A stretch of 64,000 bases of DNA from an uncultured Pseudomonadales bacterium (GCA_947494095.1 CANLTI010000006.1:1-64000); one strand, 5' to 3'; positions 17,209-27,442 are shown, counted from the stretch's first letter. The notes: generated by a model from the letters alone, not told the origin. Program-made: numbers and translations.

Positions 17209-18141
17209 ATGAAAGCTGTTTGTCTGGCTCGGTTCCCCGCTGAGCTTAATTTAAGCCCTTTAAATAAGGCGCTCGCCGAGCATAATATTCCCCATCGTTT
17301 TACCGAAGAGCAACAAGAGCAGGTGCTGTGGTTAGCCGATGAAGCGTGGAAGGCGCAAGCGGTAGAGGTAATTAAGCACTTTTTAAGTGATAACGGCACA
17401 GCGTCTTCATCGCTAGCGGTGCCAACCACGCAGGCCAATTCAACGCTAGAGCCCAATACGCCTGCGCACACGGCGAGTCATACCGACGAGAATAGTCATA
17501 TACTCAGTGGTGTGTTGGCCTTTGTTAAAATGGCGCCTATCACCGTGGCTTTAATTGTACTGGGTGCCCTTGGCTATTGTGTTGTGGCAATGCCTTGGCT
17601 TTCAGTATATCAACTGATGACATTCACCCCGATTAAAATTATAGAGACACAGCTTTTTGTCGCGCCGTGGCAATGGCAAGAGCCTTGGCGGGCTTTGAGC
17701 CCCATATTTTTACACTTTGGGCTTGGCCATATCATTTTTAATGCAATGGCTATGTTGCAAATGGGTAGCTGGGTCGAGCGCTTTTGGGGCTTTAAATGGT
17801 ACGCGTTAGTGTGTTTATGTGCCGCTTTTGCAGGTAATGGCCTGCAGTATTTTTGGGATCACTCACCGATGTTTGGTGGTTTATCGGGCATTGTTTATGG
17901 CGTTTTCACTTTTAACTATATTACTCAGCGGGTTAACCCGACTAAAGCCTTTATTTTGCCGCGCGGCATGTATATTTGGCTGGCAGTATTTTTATTGGCC
18001 GGCTTCACACCCTTTTTTACATTATTATTTGGGGTGCAAGTAGCTAATGGAGCTCACTTAGGTGGCGCCTTAGGCGGCGCGCTCATTGCTTTAATCGCCA
18101 ATCGAAAAAACCTAATGGCACGACGACAAGTACCAAAGTAA
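17209..18141 (+). CDS. Rhomboid family intramembrane serine protease
   Basis: A 310-residue GlpG-type rhomboid. Residues 1-70 form the small soluble N-terminal domain (KAVCLARFPAELNLSPLNKAL), followed by a linker and six to seven membrane helices. Catalytic features are HIIFNAMAMLQMG (HxxxN), the serine in FGGLSGIVYGVF and the histidine in NGAHLGGALGGAL. It cleaves membrane-anchored substrates within the bilayer; specific targets are unknown. A small MITE begins 9 bp after its stop codon. Confidence 0.92.
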   Translation: MKAVCLARFPAELNLSPLNKALAEHNIPHRFTEEQQEQVLWLADEAWKAQAVEVIKHFLSDNGTASSSLAVPTTQANSTLEPNTPAHTASHTDENSHILSGVLAFVKMAPITVALIVLGALGYCVVAMPWLSVYQLMTFTPIKIIETQLFVAPWQWQEPWRALSPIFLHFGLGHIIFNAMAMLQMGSWVERFWGFKWYALVCLCAAFAGNGLQYFWDHSPMFGGLSGIVYGVFTFNYITQRVNPTKAFILPRGMYIWLAVFLLAGFTPFFTLLFGVQVANGAHLGGALGGALIALIANRKNLMARRQVPK

Positions 18142-18149
18142 TAAATATC

Positions 18150-18207
18150 GTAACTATTCAACTCAGCTGATAAACCTCGCCTAATTTCGGTACCTCTGAA
18201 TAGTGAC
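18150..18207 (+). mobile_element. MITE-like element, 58-bp deletion derivative
   Basis: It carries the family left end GTAACTATTCAA followed by CTCAGCTGATAAACCTCGC, joined directly to the right-end segment TTTCGGTACCTCTGAATAGTGAC. Flanks TAAATATC (18142-18149) and TCAATATC (18208-18215) match at 7 of 8 positions, a decayed 8-bp target duplication. The internal part seen in longer copies is missing. It lies between the rhomboid gene and the DUF1315 gene. Confidence 0.75.
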
Positions 18208-18270
18208 TCAATATCAAAGTCGGTTGTTTTTACATCACTTGTATCAACAGCCGCTGTATCAAAACCATTA

Positions 18271-18561
18271 ATGAAAGGCTTGAATGTGACGAATCAAGAA
18301 GCGTTAAACCCCGATCAAATATTGGCGAGTATGACGCCGCAAATTTATGCCCGTTTTCAAGAGGCTATCGCGCTGGGCAAGTGGCCTAATGGTGTGGCGT
18401 TAAGCCAAGCGCAAAAGCACACTTGTATGCAGGCGGTTATCGTTTACGAAAATGCGCATATTGCCAAAGATCAGCGCACCGGTTTTGTGCCGCCAAAAGA
18501 GCAACCTTGTGCTGACGATAGCCACATACACACCATAGAACAGCCATTGCAGTGGAAATAG
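18271..18561 (+). CDS. DUF1315 (YeaC) family protein
   Basis: A 96-residue protein with the family core MTPQIYARFQEAIALGKWPN, followed by GVALSQAQKHTCMQAVIVYE and the glutamate/histidine helix. It is small, cytosolic and of unknown function, and is commonly found next to pepN in Pseudomonas-like genomes, as here (28 bp upstream). The upstream region contains a MITE remnant, so its promoter may be partly of mobile origin. Confidence 0.85.
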   Translation: MKGLNVTNQEALNPDQILASMTPQIYARFQEAIALGKWPNGVALSQAQKHTCMQAVIVYENAHIAKDQRTGFVPPKEQPCADDSHIHTIEQPLQWK

Positions 18562-18589
18562 CTGCCAAAAATTAGCGAAGGAAACCATC

Positions 18590-21274
18590 ATGAGTAACAG
18601 TACTGATACCACCGATACACCCAATGGCGACACTATGTTAACCACGCACCACCTTAAAGATTACGCGGTACCGAGCTTTTTTATCACAACAACCGACCTG
18701 ACCTTTAAACTCGACCCTACCCAAACAGAAGTGACATCGGTTTTAACGCTAGAGGCGAACCCAGAAGCCTCAACGCAGGGTACGGTGTTTTTGCATGGTG
18801 AGTCACTAACGCTCAAAAGCTTAGCTATTGATGGTAAGCCTTTAAGTGCCGATGAGTATGCATTGACCGATAAAGGCTTAACGCTCACTAACTTGCCTGC
18901 CGCATTCACCTTAACGTGCGTAACCGAAATTGCTCCAGAGCTCAACTCCTCACTCGAAGGCTTATATAAATCGCGCAGTATGTACTGCACACAATGCGAG
19001 GCCGAGGGCTTTCGTAAAATCACCTATTACTGCGACCGCCCTGATGTACTGAGTGAGTTCACCACCACGATCATTGCAGACAAAGCGCAATATCCAGTTC
19101 TATTATCGAACGGTAATCTCATAGAGGCGGTCGATTTAGATGGCGGCTTGCACAAAGCCTCATGGCATGACCCATTTAAAAAGCCGGCTTATCTGTTTGC
19201 ATTAGTGGCCGGTGATTTAGCGGTGGTCGAAGATTCATTCACCACCATGAGTGCGCGTAAAATCACACTCAAAATTTTTGTAGAAACCAAAGATCTTGAT
19301 AAGTGCGACCACGCAATGGCCTCGCTCAAGCATTCAATGCGCTGGGACGAAGAGGTGTATGGCCGTGAATACGACTTAGATATTTTTATGATCGTGGCTG
19401 TTGATGACTTTAATATGGGGGCCATGGAAAACAAAGGCTTAAATATTTTTAATACCTCGTGTGTACTCGCCAACCCTAAAACCACAACCGATGCTGGTTT
19501 TGCGCGTGTTGAGGCGGTTGTGGCGCATGAATACTTTCATAATTGGTCGGGTAATCGTGTGACGTGCCGCGACTGGTTTCAGCTTAGCCTCAAAGAAGGG
19601 TTTACCGTTTTTAGAGATGCAGAATTCTCGGCGGATAGGGGTTCACGCACGGTTAAGCGTGTGGAAGATGTTAGCGTGATGCGGACAATGCAATTTGCAG
19701 AAGATAGCGGTCCTATGGCGCATCCGGTACAACCGGCCAGCTATATGGAAATCTCTAACTTTTATACGCTGACCATCTACGAAAAAGGGGCAGAGTTAGT
19801 GCGCATGTACCACACGCTGCTGGGCCCCGAGCTATTTCGTAAAGCGACTGATATTTACTTTGATCGCCATGATGGCGAAGCCGCTACAATCGAAGATTTT
19901 GTACGCGCCATGGAGGAGGCCAGTGGCCGCGACTTGTCACAATTTAAGCATTGGTATAGCCAAGCCGGTACACCGGTTGTACAAGCGGCAGGCGATTATG
20001 ATGCACAAGAACAAACCTTTAAGCTCACACTCAAACAATATTGCCCCGATACCCCAGAGGCCACATCGGCACAAAAAAAGCCGTATCTTATCCCTGTGAA
20101 TGTCGCTTTATTAGGCGCTCAAGGTCCGCAAGTATTAACCTTAGAGGGGCAGGCGCTCAATAATGACGAAGTCGTTCTCGAACTTACCGAGTCAGAGCAA
20201 ACCTTTACTTTTAATCATGTTGCTGACGAACCCGTGCCTACCATTTTTAGAGGCTTTTCGGCGCCGGTAAAATCGGCGTACCCGTACAAGAAAAGCGACT
20301 TATTACACATTGCGACGCAAGACAAAGATGGCTTTACGCGTTTTGATGCCTTTCAGCAATTAGCGGTTGTCGCTATTTTTGACGTGATGGCAGCTATGCG
20401 CAAAGAGGAGTCGTGGCAAGTTGATCCTCTATTGCTTAAAGGTGTGGGGCAGTTGCTCGCCGATGATAACCTTGACCCCGCCATGGTGGCGTTAATGTGC
20501 GAGCTGCCCAGCGAAGCGTATATGAGTGGCTTATCGACACCCATAGAGCCCCAGCTGTTACACCGCGCCCGACAGGCGCTAAAAGGTGCAATCGCCACTC
20601 ACTACTTAAGTGTATGGCACAGTACGTATCTGCGTTGCTCCAGTGATAAAGCCTATAGCTTTAATGCACAAGATGTTGCTCTGCGCAGCCTTAAAAATTG
20701 CGCGCTGGGTTATTTAATGGCAGCCCCTAACGAGTCGATCCTTAACACTTGCTTGGAGCAATTTAAAAACAGCGACAATATGACCGACGAAATAGCGGCA
20801 TTGAGTGCATTAGTGAAGTGTACAGACCCTGCAGCAACACCGCTTAAAGCTGAAGCACTCAATACTTTTTATGCCCGTTGGAAAGATGAAGCCTTAGTGG
20901 TTAATTTGTGGCTAAGTGTGCAAGCGAGCAATACCGAGCAGGGGGCTTTAGCGCGTATTAAAGCATTGATGGAGCACCCGGGCTACGATAGCCAAAACCC
21001 CAATAAAATTCGCAGTGTTGTATCAATATTTTGCAATTACAATGCCGTTAACTTCCACGCCGAAGATGGCTCGGGCTATCAGTTTTTAGCCGATCAAATT
21101 ATTGTATTAAATAAGCAAAACCCGCAAATTGCGGCACGTTTATTATCGCCTTTAGTCAAGTGGAAGAAGTACGACACCAATCGCCAACAGTTAATGCGTG
21201 AGGCGCTAGAGCGCATACATGCAGAGCCTGAATTGTCGAGTGATGTGTACGAGATTGTTGTCAAAAGCCTTTAA
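18590..21274 (+). CDS. pepN: Aminopeptidase N (M1 metallopeptidase)
   Basis: An 894-residue cytosolic zinc aminopeptidase that removes N-terminal residues from peptides. Signature sequences are the substrate-recognition GAMENKGLNIFNTS near residue 276 and the zinc-binding HEYFHNWSGNRVTCRDWFQL near 313 with the downstream glutamate in LKEGFTVFRD. The tail (GYDSQNPNKIRSVV to YDTNRQQLMREALERI) is the PepN C-terminal arch. AAGGAA sits at a suitable distance before ATG 18590; a second ATG at 18635 is closer to the start of the conserved region. Confidence 0.96.
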   Translation: MSNSTDTTDTPNGDTMLTTHHLKDYAVPSFFITTTDLTFKLDPTQTEVTSVLTLEANPEASTQGTVFLHGESLTLKSLAIDGKPLSADEYALTDKGLTLTNLPAAFTLTCVTEIAPELNSSLEGLYKSRSMYCTQCEAEGFRKITYYCDRPDVLSEFTTTIIADKAQYPVLLSNGNLIEAVDLDGGLHKASWHDPFKKPAYLFALVAGDLAVVEDSFTTMSARKITLKIFVETKDLDKCDHAMASLKHSMRWDEEVYGREYDLDIFMIVAVDDFNMGAMENKGLNIFNTSCVLANPKTTTDAGFARVEAVVAHEYFHNWSGNRVTCRDWFQLSLKEGFTVFRDAEFSADRGSRTVKRVEDVSVMRTMQFAEDSGPMAHPVQPASYMEISNFYTLTIYEKGAELVRMYHTLLGPELFRKATDIYFDRHDGEAATIEDFVRAMEEASGRDLSQFKHWYSQAGTPVVQAAGDYDAQEQTFKLTLKQYCPDTPEATSAQKKPYLIPVNVALLGAQGPQVLTLEGQALNNDEVVLELTESEQTFTFNHVADEPVPTIFRGFSAPVKSAYPYKKSDLLHIATQDKDGFTRFDAFQQLAVVAIFDVMAAMRKEESWQVDPLLLKGVGQLLADDNLDPAMVALMCELPSEAYMSGLSTPIEPQLLHRARQALKGAIATHYLSVWHSTYLRCSSDKAYSFNAQDVALRSLKNCALGYLMAAPNESILNTCLEQFKNSDNMTDEIAALSALVKCTDPAATPLKAEALNTFYARWKDEALVVNLWLSVQASNTEQGALARIKALMEHPGYDSQNPNKIRSVVSIFCNYNAVNFHAEDGSGYQFLADQIIVLNKQNPQIAARLLSPLVKWKKYDTNRQQLMREALERIHAEPELSSDVYEIVVKSL

Positions 21275-21372
21275 TAAAGGCTAATAAAACACGATTAGCC
21301 GCTGAGTCAGGGCTCAGTGGCCAGATTCCAGATATCTAGTTATTGAACCTAATGCTTATTGAATCTTTGAGG

Positions 21373-22095
21373 CTAGTCGTGTTTAGAAGGTTTGATCACT
21401 GTCCTTAGCCAGTCGACAGTGGTGTTATCGAGGGTAAAAAAGGCATCAACCTCCTCTTGTTGCTGCCAGTAGCTGTCACCGTGTTGAAACAAAAACGCTC
21501 GCGTTAGCATTTTGCGCTTAGGGTTGAGTGTTTTAACAACTTTGGCTGGGTTACCGGCAGCGACTACGTTAGCGGGAATATCTTTAGTCACAATACTGCC
21601 TGCCCCAATCACGCTATTGTCACCAATGGTTACGCCCTTAGTAATAATAGCGCGGGCACCTATCCATACATTATCCCCAAGGGTCACCGGCGCACTGCAT
21701 CGAAAGGGCCGCAAACGATTGTACAGCCCGTGCCAATCGCAATCGTGAATCATAACATCGGCGGCCAGCATGCAACTATCGCCGAGTGTAATGGCCTCGG
21801 CCGAGGTAATTTCTACCCCAGGGGCTATCAAGCAATAATCTCCAATACGAATAGCGCCTTTGCGTACTTTATCGCCCCAGGTTGTCATTTTGACGGCTTT
21901 ATGGGGGTGGCTAATGCAATGCAAATAACGCCCTGCACAAATATTAGGGCCATGCACTTGTACCGATTGTGGCGCTAAAAATTGGGCACCTATACCTAGC
22001 TCGTCAAAAGCGGGGGCTACAAAGCGGAGGCTGTACCAATGGTTTATCTTTTTGAGTATTTTTTTTAGCCAATAAGGACGGTGATCTCGGCGCAT
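21373..22095 (-). CDS. Left-handed beta-helix (hexapeptide repeat) acyltransferase
   Basis: A 240-residue protein with the isoleucine-patch repeats of the maltose/galactoside O-acetyltransferase group (IAPGVEITSAEAITLGDS, DNVWIGARAIITKGVTIGDN, VIGAGSIVTKDIPANVVAAGNPAKVV). The catalytic histidine is likely that in MIHDCDWHGLYN. It probably acetylates a sugar or cell-surface glycan; the acceptor is not evident. It faces pepN and is read away from DUF2835. Confidence 0.85.
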   Translation of the reverse strand: MRRDHRPYWLKKILKKINHWYSLRFVAPAFDELGIGAQFLAPQSVQVHGPNICAGRYLHCISHPHKAVKMTTWGDKVRKGAIRIGDYCLIAPGVEITSAEAITLGDSCMLAADVMIHDCDWHGLYNRLRPFRCSAPVTLGDNVWIGARAIITKGVTIGDNSVIGAGSIVTKDIPANVVAAGNPAKVVKTLNPKRKMLTRAFLFQHGDSYWQQQEEVDAFFTLDNTTVDWLRTVIKPSKHD

Positions 22096-22218
22096 GATGG
22101 GTATCTATATAAAAAGTTGTGGTTGAGTATGAGTCTTGGGTGTGAGTACCTAGAGATTTGAGCTATCTTATTATTGCAAAGACAACTGATCGAGTATTTC
22201 AAGCCCTTCGTTATCGTT

Positions 22219-22449
22219 ATGCCACAAGCAATAGAGATCCACCTCAACATTAGTGCACGCAAATATTTACTGCTGTATCAAGGCGTCGCGCGAAACGTAC
22301 TGGTCACGGCGGTTGACGGTAGGCGTGTGCGCTTCCCTGCAAAAATACTACAGCCTTTTGTCACACACAGTGGCGTAAAGGGTCGCTTTACCATTTACTT
22401 TGGCGATGACGGGCGCTTTTCACATATTCAACAGCTAGCACCTAGCTAA
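22219..22449 (+). CDS. DUF2835 family protein
   Basis: A 76-residue protein starting MPQAIEIHLNISARKYLLLY, then TAVDGRRVRFPAKILQPFVT and GVKGRFTIYF. This matches DUF2835, a small beta-rich family common in Pseudomonas and Cellvibrio and of unknown function. A start at 22174 would add 15 unrelated residues. It converges with the lipoprotein gene; a MITE remnant and a hairpin repeat lie between them. Confidence 0.85.
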   Translation: MPQAIEIHLNISARKYLLLYQGVARNVLVTAVDGRRVRFPAKILQPFVTHSGVKGRFTIYFGDDGRFSHIQQLAPS

Positions 22450-22460
22450 AAATACATCGC

Positions 22461-22509
22461 TGTTAGCGCCCGATTCCAGCACCTCTAATCTGTACCTCTA
22501 AATAGTGAC
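22461..22509 (+). mobile_element. Remnant of MITE family right end
   Basis: GTTAGCGCCCGATT and TGTACCTCTAAATAGTGAC match the right-end region of the larger copies (GCGCCCGATTT...GTACCTCTGAATAGTTAC), with a short duplicated CACCTCTAAT between. No left end or target duplication was found. Confidence 0.55.
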
Positions 22510-22545
22510 CTTTTATCTGGGGTTATTGAGTGTGTCGCGCGCTAA

Positions 22546-22686
22546 GGGGCGAGGCAATAATAGTTTGTCCAATTAGACGTAGAGTTCTGTTTTCTCGGCA
22601 AGGCGCTCGAAGGGGCGCATGCCGGGGCATGTAACGCTTTGAGCAACGCAGGAGAGGAAGCAGAAAACAAGTATTATTGGATAATG
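22546..22686. repeat. Hairpin-forming intergenic repeat, copy 1
   Basis: It shares GGCAATAATAGTTTGTCCAA, TTTTCTCGGCAAGGCGCTCG and GGCATGTAACGCTTTGAGCA-type blocks with 46487-46660. It can fold into nested stems: CAATAATA with TATTATTG, GTTTTCT with AGAAAAC, GGCGCTCGAAG with CTTTGAGCAACGC, and CATGCC with GGCATG at the tip. Its right arm includes the last codons and stop of the lipoprotein gene, suggesting a role as a bidirectional terminator or 3'-end structure between convergent genes. Confidence 0.7.
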
Positions 22687-23276
22687 TATTTTTTCCTCGT
22701 CCCTAAAGCATCGCGTACAAAGCGGCCGAGCGCACGATCAAAAGCGTGTTGATTTAAACCACGGTTGGTTAAATTCATTTGGCTCGGCATGCCTTGCATC
22801 ACTTTACGGTGATCGGTAAAGTGCGCAACGGCCTGCTCGGCTTGGTTGAATGTTAGGTCAAAGTTGGCTGCGCCATGCTCGGCGTTTGAATACAGCTTGC
22901 TAAGGGGCCCGTTAAAATCGGGTGCGCTAATTCGCATTTGAGTAATATTTAATTGCGCTACAAGCCCACCGGGTGCGGAGCCCACACTAAAGCCTTGTTT
23001 TTCGAGGTGAGCGGCAAGTGAGCGAGTGAGTGCGTTGCTATAGCGCTGCTTAAGCGTATTGATATCGCTTTGAGTATGGTCGCGGCGTTGATCACGTAAC
23101 CAATGCCTCGAAAACTCAATCGTCACCGGCATAACCATGACCTGCTGACTGGCAAAGCGATCGGTATCGTAAATATTGGCTTGCTCTAAGGTCGCTGTAC
23201 TGCTGCAAGCACTGAGTGCAAAAACAGATATAGCGCTCATACAGATTAATACGAATCGTAAACTTTTATTTAGCAT
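22674..23276 (-). CDS. Outer-membrane-type lipoprotein, function unknown
   Basis: A 200-residue protein with a lipoprotein signal peptide and lipobox (FALSACSS, Cys near residue 24). The mature part contains QVMVMPVTIEFSRHWLRD, an EKQGFSV strand and AQLNITQMRI, reminiscent of DUF3313-like lipoproteins, but the match is loose. It lies divergently from clpB, separated by 160 bp. Confidence 0.8.
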   Translation of the reverse strand: MLNKSLRFVLICMSAISVFALSACSSTATLEQANIYDTDRFASQQVMVMPVTIEFSRHWLRDQRRDHTQSDINTLKQRYSNALTRSLAAHLEKQGFSVGSAPGGLVAQLNITQMRISAPDFNGPLSKLYSNAEHGAANFDLTFNQAEQAVAHFTDHRKVMQGMPSQMNLTNRGLNQHAFDRALGRFVRDALGTRKKYIIQ

Positions 23277-23436
23277 ATTCAGCCTTATTCTTGATGTATA
23301 TCGTGTTTTTGTTGTGGTAGCGAGCCACCCCTATTGATATTAACTCAGTGCCCCCCATCTTTTAAGTAATAAAGAGCAATCACATTAAAAACCTGTTTAA
23401 TGTGCCCTTACTACAGTGTTTACGGAGCTATTCACC

Positions 23437-26067
23437 ATGCGAATCGATCGCTTAACTAATCAACTGCAAGTCGCGTTATCGGATGCACAATCTGTTGCTG
23501 TGGGTCGTGATAATGCCAATATAGACAGCCATCATTTACTGCAAGCACTCCTTGACCAACAAGGCGGTGCGGTAAGACCGCTGTTGGCGCAGGCTGGCTT
23601 TGATGTGCCGGGCCTAAGAAATGCGCTCACTAAAAAACTCGAAGATTTACCCAAAATTAAAACCCCAACTGGCGATGTACAAATGTCACCCGAGTTGGGT
23701 CGTTTACTCAACTTAGCCGATAAAGTGGCTCAGCAAGCCGGCGATAAGTTTATTTCCAGTGAGTCGGTTTTATTAGCCGCCATGGGCGAAAACCATTTAA
23801 GTATTGGCCAGCTGCTTAAACAATTTGGCAATGAGGCTGCGTTAAAAGCGGCGATTGATAAAGTGCGCGGTGGTGAAAAAATAGAAGATGCCGATGCCGA
23901 AGGCAACCGCCAAGCGCTTGAAAAGTATACCGTTGACTTAACCGCACGCGCCGAAGCCGGCAAACTCGACCCGGTCATTGGCCGCGATGATGAAATTCGC
24001 CGCACCATACAAGTTTTACAGCGTCGCACAAAAAACAACCCGGTACTCATTGGCGAGCCAGGCGTGGGCAAAACGGCCATCGTTGAGGGCCTTGCGCAGC
24101 GTATTGTTAATGGTGAGGTACCCGAAGGCCTTAAAGGCAAACGTTTATTATCGCTAGATATTGGCTCATTATTAGCGGGGGCTAAATTTAGAGGCGACTT
24201 TGAAGAGCGCCTTAAAAACTTGCTTAAAGAGCTGGGTAAGCAAGAGGGACGCGTCATTTTGTTTATTGATGAGCTGCATACAATGGTAGGCGCTGGTAAA
24301 GGCGAGGGCGCTATGGATGCCGGTAATATGCTCAAGCCTGCCTTGGCGCGTGGCGAATTACACTGTGTTGGTGCCACCACACTAGATGAATATCGCCAAT
24401 ACATCGAAAAAGACGCCGCCATGGAGCGCCGCTTTCAAAAAGTATTGGTCGACGAACCCAGCGAAGAAGATACCATTGCTATTTTGCGTGGCCTAAAAGA
24501 GCGCTACGAGGTGCATCACGGTGTTGATATTTCAGATTCAGCGATTGTGGCCGCGGCCAAACTATCGCAACGCTATATTACCGACAGGCAATTACCTGAT
24601 AAAGCCATCGATTTAATCGATGAGGCCGGTAGTCGTATCCGCATGGAAATAGACTCCAAACCCGAGCTTATGGACAAGCTCGAACGTAGATTGATTCAAT
24701 TAAAAATAGAACGCGAAGCCGTCAAAAAAGATGACGACGAAGCGGCTAAAAAACGCTTGGTTAAAATTGATGAAGATATTGAAACAGCCGAACGTGAATA
24801 TGCTGACCTAGATGAAATTTGGCGCGCCGAAAAAGCTGCCTTACAAGGCTCGCAAGGCGTAAAAACGCAATTAGAGCAAGCGCGCTTTGACCTTGAGTCA
24901 GCAAGGCGAGCCGGCGATTTAGCGCGGATGTCCGAGCTGCAATATGGCGTAATCCCCGAGCTCGAAAAACAACTCGATATGGCCAGCCAAGCCGAAATGC
25001 TCGATATGAAGCTTTTGCGCAACCGTGTGACCGATGAAGAAATTGCCGAGGTTGTTTCAAAGTGGACAGGTATTCCCGTGTCAAAAATGCTGGAAGGCGA
25101 GCGCGATAAGCTACTCACCATGGAAAGCTTATTGCACAAGCGTGTTGTGGGGCAAAATGAGGCGATTAAAGCGGTGAGCGATGCGGTGCGCCGTAGCCGC
25201 GCGGGACTGTCTGATCCTCATCGCCCGAATGGCTCGTTTTTGTTTTTAGGCCCAACCGGTGTGGGTAAAACCGAGCTATGTAAGGCGTTGGCTGAGTTTT
25301 TATTCGACACTCAAGACTCCATTATTCGCATAGATATGTCGGAATTTATGGAAAAACATTCGGTAGCACGTTTGGTGGGCGCACCTCCTGGCTATGTGGG
25401 TTACGAAGAGGGTGGGTATTTGACCGAGGCAGTGCGTCGCAGGCCTTACTCGGTGGTATTGCTCGATGAAATCGAAAAAGCCCATCCAGATGTGTTCAAT
25501 ATATTATTGCAGGTGTTAGATGATGGCCGTTTAACCGATGGGCAAGGCCGTACGGTAGATTTCAAAAATACCGTGATTGTGATGACATCTAACTTGGGCA
25601 GTGAAAAAATCCAAGAGCTCGCCAATAATAAATCGTTTGATAGTGTGAGTTTTGATGACGAGCCACAAGTCGCCGCCGAAGTACATGACTACCGGTACAT
25701 TGCAATGCGTGATGCCGTGATGGAGGTGGTCGGGCAGCACTTTAGGCCCGAATTTATTAACCGTATTGACGAGGCGGTAGTATTCCACCCCTTAGGTCGC
25801 GAAGAAATCAGAACGATTGCCAGTGTGCAGCTCAAGTTACTCGACTCTCGTTTAGCTGACCGTGATTTAGCATTAACACTCACTGACGGGGTGATGGATA
25901 AACTCGCTGCGGTAGGCTTTGACCCTGTATTTGGCGCTCGCCCGCTCAAACGAGCCATTGTGCAAATGATCGAAAACCCCTTAGCCCAAGGCGTACTAGC
26001 GGGTAAGTTTTTACCCGGCTCAACGATTACAGGGACTTTAGATGGGGATAAGGTTGTTTTTGTTTGA
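23437..26067 (+). CDS. clpB: ATP-dependent protein disaggregase ClpB
   Basis: ClpB resolubilises aggregated proteins with DnaK/DnaJ/GrpE. The 876-residue protein has the Clp N-terminal domain, a first AAA+ module with [14 protein letters not shown] near residue 205, the long coiled-coil middle domain (about 400-530) and a second AAA+ module with [14 protein letters not shown] near 604 and [14 protein letters not shown]. The start ATG 23437 ([11 protein letters not shown]) matches the family; a GTG at 23416 is less likely. A strong terminator follows. A decayed copy of its 3' end lies 2.3 kb downstream. Confidence 0.97.
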   Translation: MRIDRLTNQLQVALSDAQSVAVGRDNANIDSHHLLQALLDQQGGAVRPLLAQAGFDVPGLRNALTKKLEDLPKIKTPTGDVQMSPELGRLLNLADKVAQQAGDKFISSESVLLAAMGENHLSIGQLLKQFGNEAALKAAIDKVRGGEKIEDADAEGNRQALEKYTVDLTARAEAGKLDPVIGRDDEIRRTIQVLQRRTKNNPVLIGEPGVGKTAIVEGLAQRIVNGEVPEGLKGKRLLSLDIGSLLAGAKFRGDFEERLKNLLKELGKQEGRVILFIDELHTMVGAGKGEGAMDAGNMLKPALARGELHCVGATTLDEYRQYIEKDAAMERRFQKVLVDEPSEEDTIAILRGLKERYEVHHGVDISDSAIVAAAKLSQRYITDRQLPDKAIDLIDEAGSRIRMEIDSKPELMDKLERRLIQLKIEREAVKKDDDEAAKKRLVKIDEDIETAEREYADLDEIWRAEKAALQGSQGVKTQLEQARFDLESARRAGDLARMSELQYGVIPELEKQLDMASQAEMLDMKLLRNRVTDEEIAEVVSKWTGIPVSKMLEGERDKLLTMESLLHKRVVGQNEAIKAVSDAVRRSRAGLSDPHRPNGSFLFLGPTGVGKTELCKALAEFLFDTQDSIIRIDMSEFMEKHSVARLVGAPPGYVGYEEGGYLTEAVRRRPYSVVLLDEIEKAHPDVFNILLQVLDDGRLTDGQGRTVDFKNTVIVMTSNLGSEKIQELANNKSFDSVSFDDEPQVAAEVHDYRYIAMRDAVMEVVGQHFRPEFINRIDEAVVFHPLGREEIRTIASVQLKLLDSRLADRDLALTLTDGVMDKLAAVGFDPVFGARPLKRAIVQMIENPLAQGVLAGKFLPGSTITGTLDGDKVVFV

Positions 26068-26390
26068 TGCGACCGATTAAGCGTTAAACCTTACGGTGCT
26101 AGCGGGTATGCCTGCTAGCACCGTTTTTTTTGCCTGTTCAAATGCCGAATTTTATACCATCCCCGTAAATTGCTTGTAAGTATTGTATTATCGTGTGTTT
26201 ATGTAAAGGTTATTCAGGATGATGCTCTTTTTAAGAGATTGCAGGGTGGGTAGGGGCCGTATTGTCGGTTAATTTTTATGTTGGCATAAAAGCGATGTGC
26301 CTGCTCTGGTGGAGGCGGCTTTAGCTGGCGGTTGGGTTTTTTTAATGGTTATTTAATGGTTATTTAGAATGTATGTCATCGTGTTTCCTG
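25797..26390 (+). repeat. First copy of duplicated clpB 3' end plus downstream DNA
   Basis: This stretch covers the last part of clpB, its terminator and about 260 bp beyond. It recurs in degraded form at 28095-28660. Downstream matching blocks include ATACCATCCCCGTAAA, TATCGTGTGTTTATGTAAAG, GCAGGGTGGGTAGG and GGCGGCTTTAGCTG. The 26132-26514 stretch has no gene; AATGGTTATTT is repeated around 26344-26366. Confidence 0.9.
26093..26131 (+). terminator. Rho-independent terminator of clpB
   Basis: ACGGTGCTAGC and GCTAGCACCGT form a stem around a GGGTATGCCT loop, followed by eight T residues. It lies 26 bp after the clpB stop. Confidence 0.9.
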
Positions 26391-26514
26391 CTCGTACTTC
26401 CTGAAGTAAGGGCCGCATCTACAGACCGTTGCAATTTAACCTTCTAGCAGCTAATGGATGATTAAAGTCTGTATGTATGCTATAAATTAATTAAAAATAG
26501 CAAAGGTACGCCCC

Positions 26515-27441
26515 ATGACTAATGAACAGAAGTTGCAAGGTATAGCAGAGGATGTTTCTTTGAGTGCGGCGGGCACTGCTATGCCTTCAATGCATATTCA
26601 TATCAATTCCTCATCCCCCTCTGCTATTCAATATTCAGTTACGGTAGAGTCGCGGAGAAAATATCAAAGACGGTCAAACCGTAGAAGTCAACTAACAATG
26701 GGCATAGAGCCTAGAGGTGACATTATTGCAACACCTTCAAAGCATCTCGATCCGTCAAAACTCTCCGGCAAGATAGGTGCGGCTATGTCAACTCTAACCC
26801 AAATCGCTGCGAAGGTACTCGCCAATAGCCCTGAGGTAATCGAAGCGGAAGAAGTTTTAGCTCGGGAGGTTCAGAGCAATGATGTTCAATCTTATCTTGA
26901 TGCTTTACAGCCATTGCCCAAGGTATCCGAGGATCGTGTGGTTCTCCTTGCGCGCAAGGCTCAAAAGCGAAACTGGCTAGCCAGTAGCTGTAATTTGGTG
27001 AATCAGAAAGCATTTATGGATATAGCGTCTGGCGAATTCAGCAGCAAGGATAAGAACCCATCCCGTACTATCGGTCGGCTTATTAAAGCTCACGGTGTAT
27101 TGGTTGTGGAGCACGGCGGCTCTAAGCAATACCCAGCCGATCAACTCGCCGAAGAATCACTCCAAATATACCCTGAGATACCGGCGCTTCTAGAGGATGC
27201 CTTTAAAAAAGGCTACTCCGAATGGGACGTACTGGAGTGGCTTGGCAGCGAGCACAGGCTAGAGGGCGCAGTAACCCCTGGTGAGCCTTTAGATTACGGC
27301 ACCATTGACGACCTTTTAGCGCAACTAAAGCAAACCAAGAATGATGCAGAGCCTCTCCCCGAATATAGGCCCTTCACATTATTGAGTAATGCCGAGATAG
27401 AGTTATTTAATAGCCTAAAAAAACAATGGCTTAGGGGCTAA
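26515..27441 (+). CDS. Putative long antitoxin partner of a RES-domain toxin
   Basis: A 308-residue protein directly upstream of a RES gene. The N-terminal 110 residues are low-similarity and include basic RRKYQRRSNRRSQ. The middle part (QKRNWLASSCNLVNQKAFMDI, SRTIGRLIKAHGVLVV) suggests a DNA- or partner-binding helical domain. The segment YSEWDVLEWLGSEHRLEG and DYGTIDDLLAQL resembles, loosely, the C-terminal part of Xre/MbcA/ParS antitoxins that caps RES toxins. It is about twice the size of usual Xre antitoxins. Position and coupling suggest antitoxin; the family name is not certain. Confidence 0.65.
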   Translation: MTNEQKLQGIAEDVSLSAAGTAMPSMHIHINSSSPSAIQYSVTVESRRKYQRRSNRRSQLTMGIEPRGDIIATPSKHLDPSKLSGKIGAAMSTLTQIAAKVLANSPEVIEAEEVLAREVQSNDVQSYLDALQPLPKVSEDRVVLLARKAQKRNWLASSCNLVNQKAFMDIASGEFSSKDKNPSRTIGRLIKAHGVLVVEHGGSKQYPADQLAEESLQIYPEIPALLEDAFKKGYSEWDVLEWLGSEHRLEGAVTPGEPLDYGTIDDLLAQLKQTKNDAEPLPEYRPFTLLSNAEIELFNSLKKQWLRG

Positions 27442-27442
27442 G

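Noticed and set aside
23730-25139. Serine-rich minus-strand frames (up to 230 residues) opposite clpB
   Set aside because: These are antisense shadows of clpB codon bias; composition is Ser/Ala-rich without domains.
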